Assembly: GCF_026262505.1 (NCBI RefSeq)
Contig: NC_067207.1
Location: 10,136,082-10,200,081, forward strand
DNA: 64,000 bases
Source: Trichomonas vaginalis G3
Lineage: Eukaryota > Parabasalia > Trichomonadida > Trichomonadidae
Direction: 5' to 3'
A program made the position numbers and the translations under genes. The notes below the pieces were generated by a model that did not search any database, was not told where the DNA came from, and saw only the letters and a program-made list of their open reading frames with translations. The first letter of the stretch is position 1, and every line of letters begins with the position of its first letter. Shown piece by piece: positions 42,388-52,362 of this stretch.

Positions 42388-43082
42388 TGCCATGCTATTA
42401 TGCAAAAAGAAAGTCAGTACAAAAAAATTTTTGAAATTGAGAATAAAAATAATATCGTGATTTTTTGTGATATATGGATTTTTTAGAAGATTTTAGATAT
42501 TGAAGTCTCAATTTATAAAAATTTTTTAAATTGAGAGGAATTTTAATGATATTATTTTATTTGATATTTGGATTTTTTAGATGATTTTAGAGATGTCAGT
42601 CTCAATTTAAAAAATTTACAAAAAATGATCGTAAAATAATTGTTTTTGTTCAAATCCTTTTCATTTCGGGAAATTGAAGTTAAATATCAAAGAGATGGTC
42701 TATGCATATGTTAAATCAAATCATTAAAAAGTGTTTTGATGACTTTTTCTAACCGCAAATTGTCACTTTTTGATGTTTTAAAATTATTATATATCCTATA
42801 TGCATATAAGATACAAATTAATATTAAAACTCCAAAATTGATTTTTGAGAGAATCAAATTTATCACATCTCATCGTTGTTCCGAATTAATATTTTATTTG
42901 TAATGTACATATTATCACAATTACATTCATCATATTAAAATTCAAAAATAATTTTTGAGTTTCAGATCTCCCTAATTTCCCATATAAATATATGTTTATT
43001 TTATTAAAAATAGAATGTCCAATTATTGATAAAAATCGATCCGCTTTTCTACCGGTCAAGCTGTATATATATAGAACCCATC
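42388..43082. other. Intergenic, AT-rich
   Basis: About 700 bp with imperfect repetition of a TTGAGA…GATTTTTTAGA(A/T)GATTTTAGA word near 42430-42610. No gene. Confidence 0.5.
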
Positions 43083-43153
43083 CATGTAAACCTCGATGTC
43101 ACTTTTGCGGCCGAGCGGAGCGAGGCCGCAAAAGTGACATCGAGGTTTACATG
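43083..43153. repeat. Perfect 30-bp hairpin
   Basis: 43083-43112 (CATGTAAACCTCGATGTCAC continuing to GCGGCC) pairs without mismatch with 43124-43153; loop GAGCGGAGCGA. It ends four bases before the terminal repeat of the 2.7-kb element begins. Confidence 0.9.
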
Positions 43154-43637
43154 ATGGAAAAGCAGACTTTTTTTTTCGTACACCCTCTCAATTTTTTTCC
43201 AGTTTTCGTACTCATATGGTATTATTAGTTTATAATAATGATAGAGCTTCCGCTATACAGCAGCATTAAAATATAGCTGTATTGTGATTATCTCCTTGAA
43301 TTTGAGAGGATTCTAAGTTTAATGTCAAGATAATCTCAATTGAATTTAGCATGGAAGCAACATATTTACTATCGTATGATTGTTCATGATAGATCTATGC
43401 TTGTTTTACATTAATTTACGAAATCTTATCAAAATAGCGTATCACAGGAAGTTGAATAATTATATCTTTTAAAAAATTGTGTTTTATTATGGTTACAATT
43501 GGTATTCTTTATTATTATGACTGGGATCTCTATGTTGGCTCAGAAATATGAAATATGATCAAAATTGAAGGATGAAAATAATAATATGAGTGTGAATAAG
43601 TTGATAAATGTTTTTGTTGCATATTATATCTATATGT

Positions 43638-43808
43638 CCCTGCAATTACGTACTCAAATCGGGAGAATCTCTCACTTTTGTTCCGCAATGTGACATTGGG
43701 AACAAAGTTTCCGATCTGAGTACATATTTGCAGGGTCTTGCAATGGCACTCTGCAAGTACGTACTCAAATCGGGAGAATCTCTCACTTTTGTTCCGCAAT
43801 GTGACATT
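43638..43808. repeat. 51-bp direct repeat and imperfect palindrome
   Basis: TACGTACTCAAATCGGGAGA… to GTGACATT is identical at 43647-43697 and 43758-43808, 111 bp apart. The first copy is the left half of an imperfect hairpin (CCCTGCAA … TTTGCAGGG, 43638-43735) whose inner arm GTTCC/GGAAC also pairs. Confidence 0.7.
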
Positions 43809-44293
43809 CGATATTCGATTCTCGAAATGAGTTTACAATTGCAATATACTGTCATATTATATTGCAATTATAAACCTCTTTCGATGAAAGCTTATTTTTT
43901 CATATCTCTATTTTGCTTTAGAAATTTGATTCTCGAAAGGAGGTTAAGAGTACAATGTTATACCATATAATATTGCAATCGTAAACTCCTTTCTAAAGTT
44001 TCTTCTTTATAATATATTTTTATTTTCTCATTCTTCTTTTAACTAGTAAATTTTATTCACAATTTAATCTAAATCATAAATATTCATGTTTTGTCAATAT
44101 GTTTTTTAACTCAAATCGTTTTTTCTTATCAAATTTTATATTTTTATTCATTTTCACTTTTTTAATTTTTTTTGGAAATTTTTATTCAATTTCAATATAA
44201 TTTAATTCTATTTCAAATGTATTATAATTTTATTCATCTTTATATTTTTAATTTTTGAATTCATACGATAATTATTCATTCAATTTTTTAAAT

Positions 44294-45220
44294 GAATGTT
44301 TTGATGGGACGAGCTTACTGATAATAGACTCATCCCATCAAAACATTCCCTTGAAAACTCTGGCCTTCATCGAGGCCAGAGCTCACAATTGACCTCCTCA
44401 GAGCCAAGTTCCTCGACGGTCGTCCTCATTATGTTCGATCCGAGAGGAACTTGGCTCTGAATGAAATTCACAAGCTCTGGCCTCAGGAAATGCCAGAGCT
44501 TCGCAAACAATCCTCGGGGCCGGTTTCCTCAAAGACCGCCATGATTCGGGGCGGCCGGAGAGGAATCCAGTCCCGAGAAAGTGCCCATACGAAGCTCTGG
44601 CCTTATCAGTGGTCAGAGCCTGCAAATACAATCCTCCGGGCCGAATTTGAGGGAGATCGTCAACATTATTGACGATCTCTTCTCATCTCGGCCCTGAAAG
44701 AAAGAAATACACAGGTTCTGGCCTCAGAAAAGGCCAGAGCTTCGCTTACAGTCCCTAGGGCCGTCTTTCCCAAATGCCGCTCTGATCCCGGGCGACAGGC
44801 GAGGAATCTGGCCCTGGGTTACTTACCAAACGAATCTCTGGCCCCAGTAAAGGTCAGAGCCTGCAAATACAATCCTCAGGGCCGAGTTTTGACACAAATG
44901 TCCATTTGATGGACGTTCTTGTCAAAACTCGACCCTGAAAGACCTACACACATAGGCTCTGGCCTCAGCAGAGACCAGGGCCTCACTTACAGTCCTCAGG
45001 GCCGGATTTCCCAAATGCCGTCCTGATCTAGGGCGACAGGAGAGGAATCCGACCCTGATAAACAGCAAACCCGAATTTCTGGCCTCAACATGTGTCAGAG
45101 CCTGTAATGCTAATCCTCAGGGCCGAGTTTGGGGAGATCACCCACATCATTGACAATATCCTCTTATCTCGGCCCTGAAAGACATACAGATACAGGCTCT
45201 GACTCTTGTTGAAGTCAGGG
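44294..45220 (+). ncRNA. 120-nt hairpin array, candidate structured RNA
   Basis: Eight short hairpins (each 8-bp stem, 8-nt loop, 24 nt) start at 44358, 44475, 44595, 44716, 44836, 44957, 45077 and 45197, a period of 117-121. Between them lie seven long hairpins (44399-44459, 44513-44577, 44635-44697, 44753-44818, 44876-44938, 44996-45058, 45117-45178). An eighth stands in front (44294-44348, 16-bp perfect stem). Long hairpins alternate between two subtypes with different inner arms. The common short stem is CTCTGGCC/GGCCAGAG. Deviations are T-G pairs (44716, 44957, 45077, 45197), G-T pairs (44595, 44836, 45077) and, at 45197, CTCTGACT/AGTCAGGG, where two base pairs have changed on both sides. 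The block is GC-rich in AT-rich surroundings and ends shortly before a T run (near 45240). Transcription is inferred, not shown. Confidence 0.6.
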
Positions 45221-45878
45221 CATCTCTATAAAGGGCAGTTTTTCTATGTTCTTTCATTTTCTGAAAGATCATGGTGAAAAAGCTCTCGAATTCATTATTA
45301 CTTCAAAATAGCGCATGCTTGAGATTATAATTTTGCAGCAAATTTATTGATTGCATTCAAATATTTGATCTCATTATTTCAAACATGCAAATATAGGGTT
45401 TACCTGTTGCAAATAAAATATTTGCTTAAAGGAACCCTATTTATAATGAATAAACACTCTTTTTTATATAATAAAATATTTATTTCATCATCTATGATAA
45501 TTGAGTAAATTTATAACAATAATTGTACTTACAATAACAATTACATATCATTATCATATATGCTTATCTTCAAAACTCTATTTTAAAAAAGATGCCTAAT
45601 TGCATATGTAATAAAAATCAAGTTTTATAAATTAACACAGTGAAATTGTACTTTGCACAAAACATTATGCTTGTACTAGTAAAATCTTCTAAACAATTGT
45701 AAATAATCAAATATGATATTTGATGTGATATATGTCTAGACCAGAGATTGAAATATGAACACGAGAAAGACAAGTTCTGATCATAGGCAAACATTGGACA
45801 TCACATACTATGCCCTGTAAAAAAGTACGAAAACTGGAAAAAAAATTGAGAGGAGTACGAAAAAAAATTCTGCTTTTC

Positions 45879-46199
45879 GTATCGACTCCCAAAAAAAAGT
45901 ACGGAAATTAAAAAACGCAGTTTGAGCAATTTCTGAGAGTCTGTTCGTCAGAAGGTATACATTTGTATACTTTCTAACACTATTTTTTTGGTCCTTTCAA
46001 AGTTTTTGGCAATGTCAAAAAGTATAGATCGGGGCTCTCAATTTTCCTCTCAAACGGCGTTTTTTTTTAAAAAAAACGCACAATTTTTCATCGACCTTTA
46101 TATGAATGCCAGAAATATAAAGTTATATATATAAAATCACTTTTATTTAAAATATATATATAAGAACTAAACATATTAAAAAAATAAACAGAAATAAAA
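45879..46199. other. Intergenic with small palindromes
   Basis: Between the 2.7-kb element and the 3' end of the HEAT-protein gene. It contains GCG-T9-A8-CGC at 46057-46079, a GAAGGTATAC…GTATACTTTC hairpin near 45950-45975, and AAAAAACGCAGTTTGAG (near 45912) facing CTCAAACGGCGTTTTTT (near 46049). Confidence 0.6.
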
Positions 46200-49100
46200 T
46201 TATTCAAAATCAGAAGAATCATCCAAATCCTGCCATTCACCATCATTGTCATTTCTTCGCTTCACATTTGTTGAGAACACTTTCAAAGAGATTTGTTCTG
46301 GCTTTGGTTTGGAATTCAATGCGTCATGTTTCTTCAAAATCGACATAGCCATTCTCATTTTATCTTCATCAATATCATCAACAGTTATATTATCATTTAT
46401 CATTGTTACCAATCTCGCGAATGCTGCTGTAACTTTTAATCCGTATGTTTTAGAAGGACCCCATTTGCAGACAGTATCAAATATCGCATTAACAATTGCT
46501 GTGCAATCAAATGTATTATCATAGAAAATGTTATTGATACAAAAAGTAATGAAATCAATGACATTTGATGCTGAATTCGGACCCAATTTTTCCAATTTAG
46601 CAACTGCTGATGATAAAACACCTCTTGATAAAACATCCAAAGCAATAGGATCACTTCTTGCTAACAAGAAAGCAGCTAAATCAATACCTCCATCCAATAT
46701 AGCTCTTTTACAAAGTCTTGCAACAGAAGAAGCTGCTGCACAGCCTGGGAATTTTGTCAATCCTCTTCTGCAAACAATCAATCCGAATTTAGTGTCTTGT
46801 GCAAGTAAGAACTCCGCAATTACGTCATTAAACATGTCTTCGTCATCTAAAAGATCCATCAAGATCGTGGCAGCGCAGATTGCTTCATTACACTTAAACT
46901 CATTCGCATTCAATGACTGAACAATGTATGAAGAAATTTGTTCAGCGTATTTCAATACTTCATGAGATTTCAGCATCAAAACACTTGACAAAGCCAATGC
47001 GCCGCATTTCTCTCTTATGACAGCATTCAATAAACCTAATGCATTATCATAAGCACCATTACATTTGCATGCAGCAATTACAAAACTAGATGTCAATGGT
47101 TTCAATAAAATAGTATTTCTACAAACAGCATCACAAACAACATGTATTAAATGGATCAACATCTCTTTCGAAATATCTTGTTTGTAGTTCTCAAGTAAAG
47201 CTGTTGAAGCAGAAACACCTGCTGAAACACGCCATGTTTCACTTGCTGTTGTTGCTTCTAATGAAAGAAAAGCAGCAAGTGTCTCTGTATCTATTAATTG
47301 AGGTGAATAAGACCTCAACCAAACACAACTCAACAAAAATCTTGAATAAAAATGTGAAAATTGTGCTCTGAATGATGATAATTGTTCCCATGGACAATTC
47401 TTGTTTGTTCTGATTCTTACGCATTCTATTAACCATTCTTTGAAGTTTCCACCAATTAATTCAAAGAATTTACCGAATTCTTTTACAAGATTCGGTCTTG
47501 TAGAACAAATTTCAACAACTTTTGATGCGATGTCCAAATATCCAAATGATTTCTTTCCAACTTTTTCAAGTCCAGAAACAACAGAATGCATAATTTCTGA
47601 TCTGGAATTATTTGATTCTGATGAGAAGAGGAACTGCAAGAATGTAGTGATGAAGTTTGCAGCGACATCTAATGAACTAGGAAATGCATGTTTGCATGCA
47701 ATAGAAAACTGTGATTCATACAATTCTAAAATAGGACAATTATCTGTTGTTCTTTGTGAGAAATTAGTTATTACATCGGATAATGTTTGATAAGCAATTT
47801 CGTGGAGTTCTATTTTATGTGTTTCAACTGCACGAATTGTTGATGTCATCATATCATCCAAACACTCTGTTTTTAGTTCTTTTTGTTTAGCCAAAGCAGG
47901 TAACAAAGATCTCGTGAAATCTAATGCACATGCTTTAACTTTTGTGTTCGGTTGAACAGTCGCAGAACCAAATTCAGGCATTTTATTACTTGATAACACT
48001 GTTTTTGAGAGAGAAAGCCAATCAGACATTCTACTTTCACTTGTTGATCTCGCTAAAGAAACAACGAATTGTGATGCTCTTTGATCTTTCGTTCTTTGCA
48101 ACAAGATTAAAACACTTGGAATCAAATCAAAGTTTTCATCACTTAAAGGAGAAATGTGTGAAGCATCAGACATCGCTCCACAAACACTTAATTTCAGTTC
48201 TGCACTTGAATTCTTTGGAGGAAATTTCAAGGTGAATTTCGATAACAATCTTGGCGAAAAAGCCAAACTCGCTCTGAGAACCAAATGGAAGAACTCAGAA
48301 GCGAAAGGAACAGGAGTATTCCTAAAACACTGTATAACTAAAAACAATAATTCAAAAGTAGATTCGCTAGACAAGAAAGGTAATAAAATAGGAACTAATC
48401 GTTCAACACATCTTTCAATCAACATCAATGAATGCGGATCTGCTGTTGGCATCGAATACATGCATTTCAAAATGACTTGGCATTGTGCATCTCCTACCAT
48501 CATCGCTGCAAGTTGCTGACTTAATGTCTCGTAGATCTCACACAAAGCGTGTAATGCGTATGTGTATAAATTTGGATCTTTTATAGCAACTTGCATAGAA
48601 TACAAAAATAAAGTAATCACGGAATCACTTAATGTAACATGTTTCGAAATCGAAGCAACTAAGAAACATAAACTATATGAATTACGCCTGTCTAAATACT
48701 GCGAGACTTCTTTGAAACTGTCAAGAAACTGTTTGACATGTAAAGCTATACATTCTGACAAAATTTGACTTTCTTCGATGGTTATGTGCTTTACAAAGAG
48801 TTCTTTCAACATGTGGTTGTGGAAATCCTCTGGCATGTCGTTTGGACATGTTTTGTAAAGCTGGAGAAGGATGGCGTACATTGGATGTTTCACTTTTTCA
48901 TCAATTAGTTGTTCTAATTTGATCTTTCTGTCTTCAAGTGACAAATTCTTGAATGCTTCGGGTAATGTCTCAATAATGGCTTGTCCGAACACGATTTCGT
49001 CGGGAACAAATAAAAGAGAACCGATATTTGGAGCAATTCCCTTTCTTGGAGTGAAATAATCTTTCGGAGTGTACATTGGAGACATAAGATGTAATGCATA

Positions 49101-50762
49101 TGGTCTGGTAATACAGTTGGCATTGACAAGTTTGTAGAAAATGTCAAATGCTGACTGAATCTTGAATTTCGAACATAATTTGAGTAAAAACAATCGACCT
49201 GCTGGTGTCATTCTACTCAAATATGGTAAGCAACTACGTGTTATGGCTTCTGCTTGGTGGTGATCGTGTGTAACTAAGTAAAAAAGTGCAGTTTCGCAAT
49301 ATCTTGATCCGACAACGTTGGATTTGTGTTCGTTGTGGAGATCGTTCTTCAGAAGATTGTTGAAATGGTCAATAAACGCACTTCCATCGTTCGAAAACTC
49401 AAATTCGGGCATGCATCCGCAAATTATTAATAATGGAGCGGCGATTGCGGCGTTTTTGACTCTCTTCGACTGGAACTCGACATATCTCTTGATATATGGC
49501 TCGACTTTCTTAACTGCGGCTTCTCTGTCTTCAATGACAGATAAAATAATTGCGCAAAGCTCAGCCATGTTGTTGTATTGAAGAGCAAGGTTGTCTCCCT
49601 TCGATGGAGGTGCAGAAAGGAACTGCGCGCCGGCCTGGAGGTTCTCAAGGGCAATTTCAGGATATTTCTTGGCCAAAAGAACGAAGAAAGAGCAAGCGGA
49701 GTTTCTTTCCTCAATATTTGTGGATAAAAGCATCGATACGCCGATACCAGCGGTTTCTCTGGTCGAATCTTCATCAAATGAAGCCGCTTTGAGATAAGTA
49801 ATGTTTGGAGCGGCGTGAGTAACGAGAGTTCTGAATAGTTCCGATCGTACGTCTTTTCCGAAGAATTCATTGACCTTTGCCATTGATTGTGGATTTACTG
49901 ACAAAGCAAACTCAAAAAGAGCCTTTGCGTTGTTGTAAACGAATGCAGGTTCGAGTAAATCTAAGAAATATTTGAAGACACTGTCGAAGTTCTCTTTGAA
50001 ATCTGAGAGAAAATCAAAAGTATCTTTCCACGTCTTTTGCTGTAGCTTTTTATCGTTGATTTTGTCAATGGGAGCAAGAATCCTTTGCGCTGTTGCACCG
50101 GCCGATGACGCTGCTATTTCAACAACAAAAGTAGATCGAGCAACAAACATCGCCTGCTGGAGAACTTTACGTATTTTGCGGATATTCACGACCTCGTATG
50201 TGACTACAGCTCGAATGAGTTGATTCGCAAGAAGTTGTGACGCTTCATCTATTTCATTGATATATGAGCTGGCAAATTTGAATATTTTGTCGGCATTCTT
50301 AGTAACAGATTCAGGGCTGACGTCTATGATGCATTTAAGAGCGTAGCATGCTGCTACATGGAGACTTTGACGCATCCCGAGTAATTTGTCGATAATTGCT
50401 GGTAAAGCTGACTTAGAATGGGCACCAACACGCTCAATAACCTTACCTATAGCATATATAACAGATTGAGTTGGTTTTTCATTGAGTCTTTGCAATAAAT
50501 TGAAAAATTTTGGTAATTTTCTTCTTTCGTATATCTCTGAAAGATGATTTCCAATGTTAATCGCACATCTAGATGATATATCACCTCCATTTGCATTTAA
50601 CAGTTTTATTAGGTATCTATCATACATATCTACTTGTTTATCTGAGAGAGTAGCCGGAAGATTTTCTTGAAATCGAATGAGAACAGTGTCTATAGTCTTA
50701 CTCGGCTCGAGAAGTCTCTTGGAGTTAATAATCTCGTTGAGATTCTCGATAACACTCTCCAT
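46200..50762 (-). CDS. Large HEAT-repeat protein, HEATR5/Laa1-like
   Basis: 1520 residues, helical throughout, no signal peptide or membrane span. The N-terminal ~250 residues have paired helices with SSRCAINIGNHLSEIYERRK…FNLLQRL, an AIGKVIERVGAHSKSALPAIIDKLL segment and VAACYALKCIIDVSPES. This resembles the start of HEATR5/Laa1, which helps AP-1 clathrin adaptors at the trans-Golgi. Further HEAT-like pairs continue to ~1470, and the protein ends in an acidic tail with Trp (NDGEWQDLDDSSDFE), as adaptor accessory proteins often do. Family length is usually 2000 residues, so this one is short. Another HEAT/ARM protein is possible. Minus-strand TCATAA about 25 nt upstream of the ATG may be the Initiator. 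Confidence 0.6.
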   Translation of the reverse strand: MESVIENLNEIINSKRLLEPSKTIDTVLIRFQENLPATLSDKQVDMYDRYLIKLLNANGGDISSRCAINIGNHLSEIYERRKLPKFFNLLQRLNEKPTQSVIYAIGKVIERVGAHSKSALPAIIDKLLGMRQSLHVAACYALKCIIDVSPESVTKNADKIFKFASSYINEIDEASQLLANQLIRAVVTYEVVNIRKIRKVLQQAMFVARSTFVVEIAASSAGATAQRILAPIDKINDKKLQQKTWKDTFDFLSDFKENFDSVFKYFLDLLEPAFVYNNAKALFEFALSVNPQSMAKVNEFFGKDVRSELFRTLVTHAAPNITYLKAASFDEDSTRETAGIGVSMLLSTNIEERNSACSFFVLLAKKYPEIALENLQAGAQFLSAPPSKGDNLALQYNNMAELCAIILSVIEDREAAVKKVEPYIKRYVEFQSKRVKNAAIAAPLLIICGCMPEFEFSNDGSAFIDHFNNLLKNDLHNEHKSNVVGSRYCETALFYLVTHDHHQAEAITRSCLPYLSRMTPAGRLFLLKLCSKFKIQSAFDIFYKLVNANCITRPYALHLMSPMYTPKDYFTPRKGIAPNIGSLLFVPDEIVFGQAIIETLPEAFKNLSLEDRKIKLEQLIDEKVKHPMYAILLQLYKTCPNDMPEDFHNHMLKELFVKHITIEESQILSECIALHVKQFLDSFKEVSQYLDRRNSYSLCFLVASISKHVTLSDSVITLFLYSMQVAIKDPNLYTYALHALCEIYETLSQQLAAMMVGDAQCQVILKCMYSMPTADPHSLMLIERCVERLVPILLPFLSSESTFELLFLVIQCFRNTPVPFASEFFHLVLRASLAFSPRLLSKFTLKFPPKNSSAELKLSVCGAMSDASHISPLSDENFDLIPSVLILLQRTKDQRASQFVVSLARSTSESRMSDWLSLSKTVLSSNKMPEFGSATVQPNTKVKACALDFTRSLLPALAKQKELKTECLDDMMTSTIRAVETHKIELHEIAYQTLSDVITNFSQRTTDNCPILELYESQFSIACKHAFPSSLDVAANFITTFLQFLFSSESNNSRSEIMHSVVSGLEKVGKKSFGYLDIASKVVEICSTRPNLVKEFGKFFELIGGNFKEWLIECVRIRTNKNCPWEQLSSFRAQFSHFYSRFLLSCVWLRSYSPQLIDTETLAAFLSLEATTASETWRVSAGVSASTALLENYKQDISKEMLIHLIHVVCDAVCRNTILLKPLTSSFVIAACKCNGAYDNALGLLNAVIREKCGALALSSVLMLKSHEVLKYAEQISSYIVQSLNANEFKCNEAICAATILMDLLDDEDMFNDVIAEFLLAQDTKFGLIVCRRGLTKFPGCAAASSVARLCKRAILDGGIDLAAFLLARSDPIALDVLSRGVLSSAVAKLEKLGPNSASNVIDFITFCINNIFYDNTFDCTAIVNAIFDTVCKWGPSKTYGLKVTAAFARLVTMINDNITVDDIDEDKMRMAMSILKKHDALNSKPKPEQISLKVFSTNVKRRNDNDGEWQDLDDSSDFE

Positions 50763-52362
50763 AGTTCAAAAATTTTTGAGAATTTATGACGATGAAATTT
50801 GAATCCCAATTATCGGTTATTTTTTGAGCCTCCGATGGAATCTGATTGATTATTTCATCATAACATTTGTACTACTATAAACATGCATTATTTGAACTTT
50901 ATGTTGTAAAATTGGTTGATGTGGGTCAAGCCAGCTTCAGATGAGCACTTGACCTTTACTTGGATATGATGGGCAAATTAGGTGTATCAAAATATAATGG
51001 TTAAAGGATATATTGTCTTGAAATAGTTGATTAAAAATTTCTATTCAAAATTGATTTTGATAATAATTAAATAGAATTGCAAAAGTATAGATTTCATACC
51101 ATTATACCATACAAACATAACTATAGCTTTCATATTTCAAACAAATAACTCACAAAAAACAAAATTTCTATTCATATAAAGATAATTTCAGTGTTTATTG
51201 ATGCAGAACAATAGCCAAGATCTTTTCACATGCAAGTATATTCATACAATGACATACAAAATTATATTTCAACTTTACAATTTAACTTTAAATAGTTTTC
51301 CATTATCATCAACGGCTAAGAGAAACACCATCAACGTATATCATATTAGACCAAAATATAGCCTTCCCACTCGTTTTTTCAATCATTAAAAGAAATATAC
51401 GAACGAATATATTTCATAATAATTAAATATATGATATATTGTTGAGGAAAGACATTTACAATATATTTGTGCAAAGTATGGAATATATAAGAGTAAGTTA
51501 ATATCAATTACGCTATTTTTGATTTGAATTCTTGCTAAGAATTAATTAAAGCATAAATAAGCGAATTTCTATTACTCATAAACTGCTTTATAGTATATAT
51601 GCCAATCTTCACCAAGACAAATATTCTTTGAAAAAGAAATCTGATTTATGGGGCTTATCTCTAAATGTGCATTAATTCTATAGAATGCAACAATTATATA
51701 TTTTAGCTCCATAATACCTATAGTCCAAGATTAATTTTGCCAAATTTAATTTTTATCAACAGTTAACTATATTTTATAGAAAAAAACAAAATATATTCCC
51801 AAATGACTCCAAAATTTACAAAAAATAATCGTCAATTATCGTGTTATTTCGCTCAAATTTCAAAAAATGGATTAATATCTAAGTCTCATCACACTTTTCA
51901 ATGCTCGATTTTTAAAAACTGTTTAAAAATGGAGCTTATATTGAAATAGTGTAGAGACTAAAAATTACCACAGACTATTTCAGAGGATTGAGTTGCCACT
52001 CAATCCTCTGAAATAGTCTGTGGTAATTTGCAAAATTTAATAATCTCTTGATAACTGCAATTCATGCCGGAATAATCTATCATCATTACAACTTGCTTCA
52101 TACGATGGGCTAAAAAATTCAATGGGATATATTTTGAGAGCATTTGAGGACACCTAGTTGAACAATATTTTAATGCTCCTAATCTAAATAACAAAAATTC
52201 TTCAAAGATCAAAATTGCCGATCGAAAGCGTAGCAATTCAAATTACATCGTTAAAATTGAATCTAAAAAAGAACCAATACTATAATATAATTTCATAGAA
52301 AAAGAATCAGCTGATATCAACTTTTTTTTGAGAGTGACTTTATTTCTATTGAAGCCTTTTAA
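50763..52362. other. Divergent intergenic region
   Basis: About 1.6 kb, AT-rich, between the HEAT-protein and Kelch genes. The only clear structure is the perfect hairpin at 51962-52029. A 78-codon frame (52000-52236, minus) begins inside that hairpin's right arm region and is not supported as a gene. Confidence 0.6.
51962..52029. repeat. Perfect 32-bp hairpin
   Basis: AAATTACCACAGACTATTTC and onwards to GATTGAGT pairs without mismatch over 32 bp around the loop TGCC. One of two isolated long perfect hairpins in the window (the other at 43083); such perfection implies recent formation. Confidence 0.9.

Larger units (their letters stand above)
43157..45878. mobile_element. 2.7-kb element with ~54-bp terminal inverted repeats
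   Basis: 43157-43211 (GAAAAGCAGACTTTTTTTTT … CCAGTTTTCGTAC) is matched in reverse complement by 45825-45878 with few differences. The interior has no plausible gene but carries the hairpin array at 44294-45220 and a direct repeat at 43647-43808. It is probably a non-autonomous transposon that carries the array, or the array's own mobile unit. No clear target duplication was found by eye. Confidence 0.55.

Noticed and set aside
44398-44672. Frames of 73-77 codons on both strands in the hairpin array
   Set aside because: They follow GC-rich hairpins, are not conserved from unit to unit, and lack start contexts.
45707-45892. 61-codon frame at the right end of the 2.7-kb element
   Set aside because: It overlaps the terminal inverted repeat and its A-rich runs; no gene features.
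52000-52236. 78-codon frame upstream of the Kelch gene
   Set aside because: Its end lies inside the perfect hairpin and nothing else supports coding.
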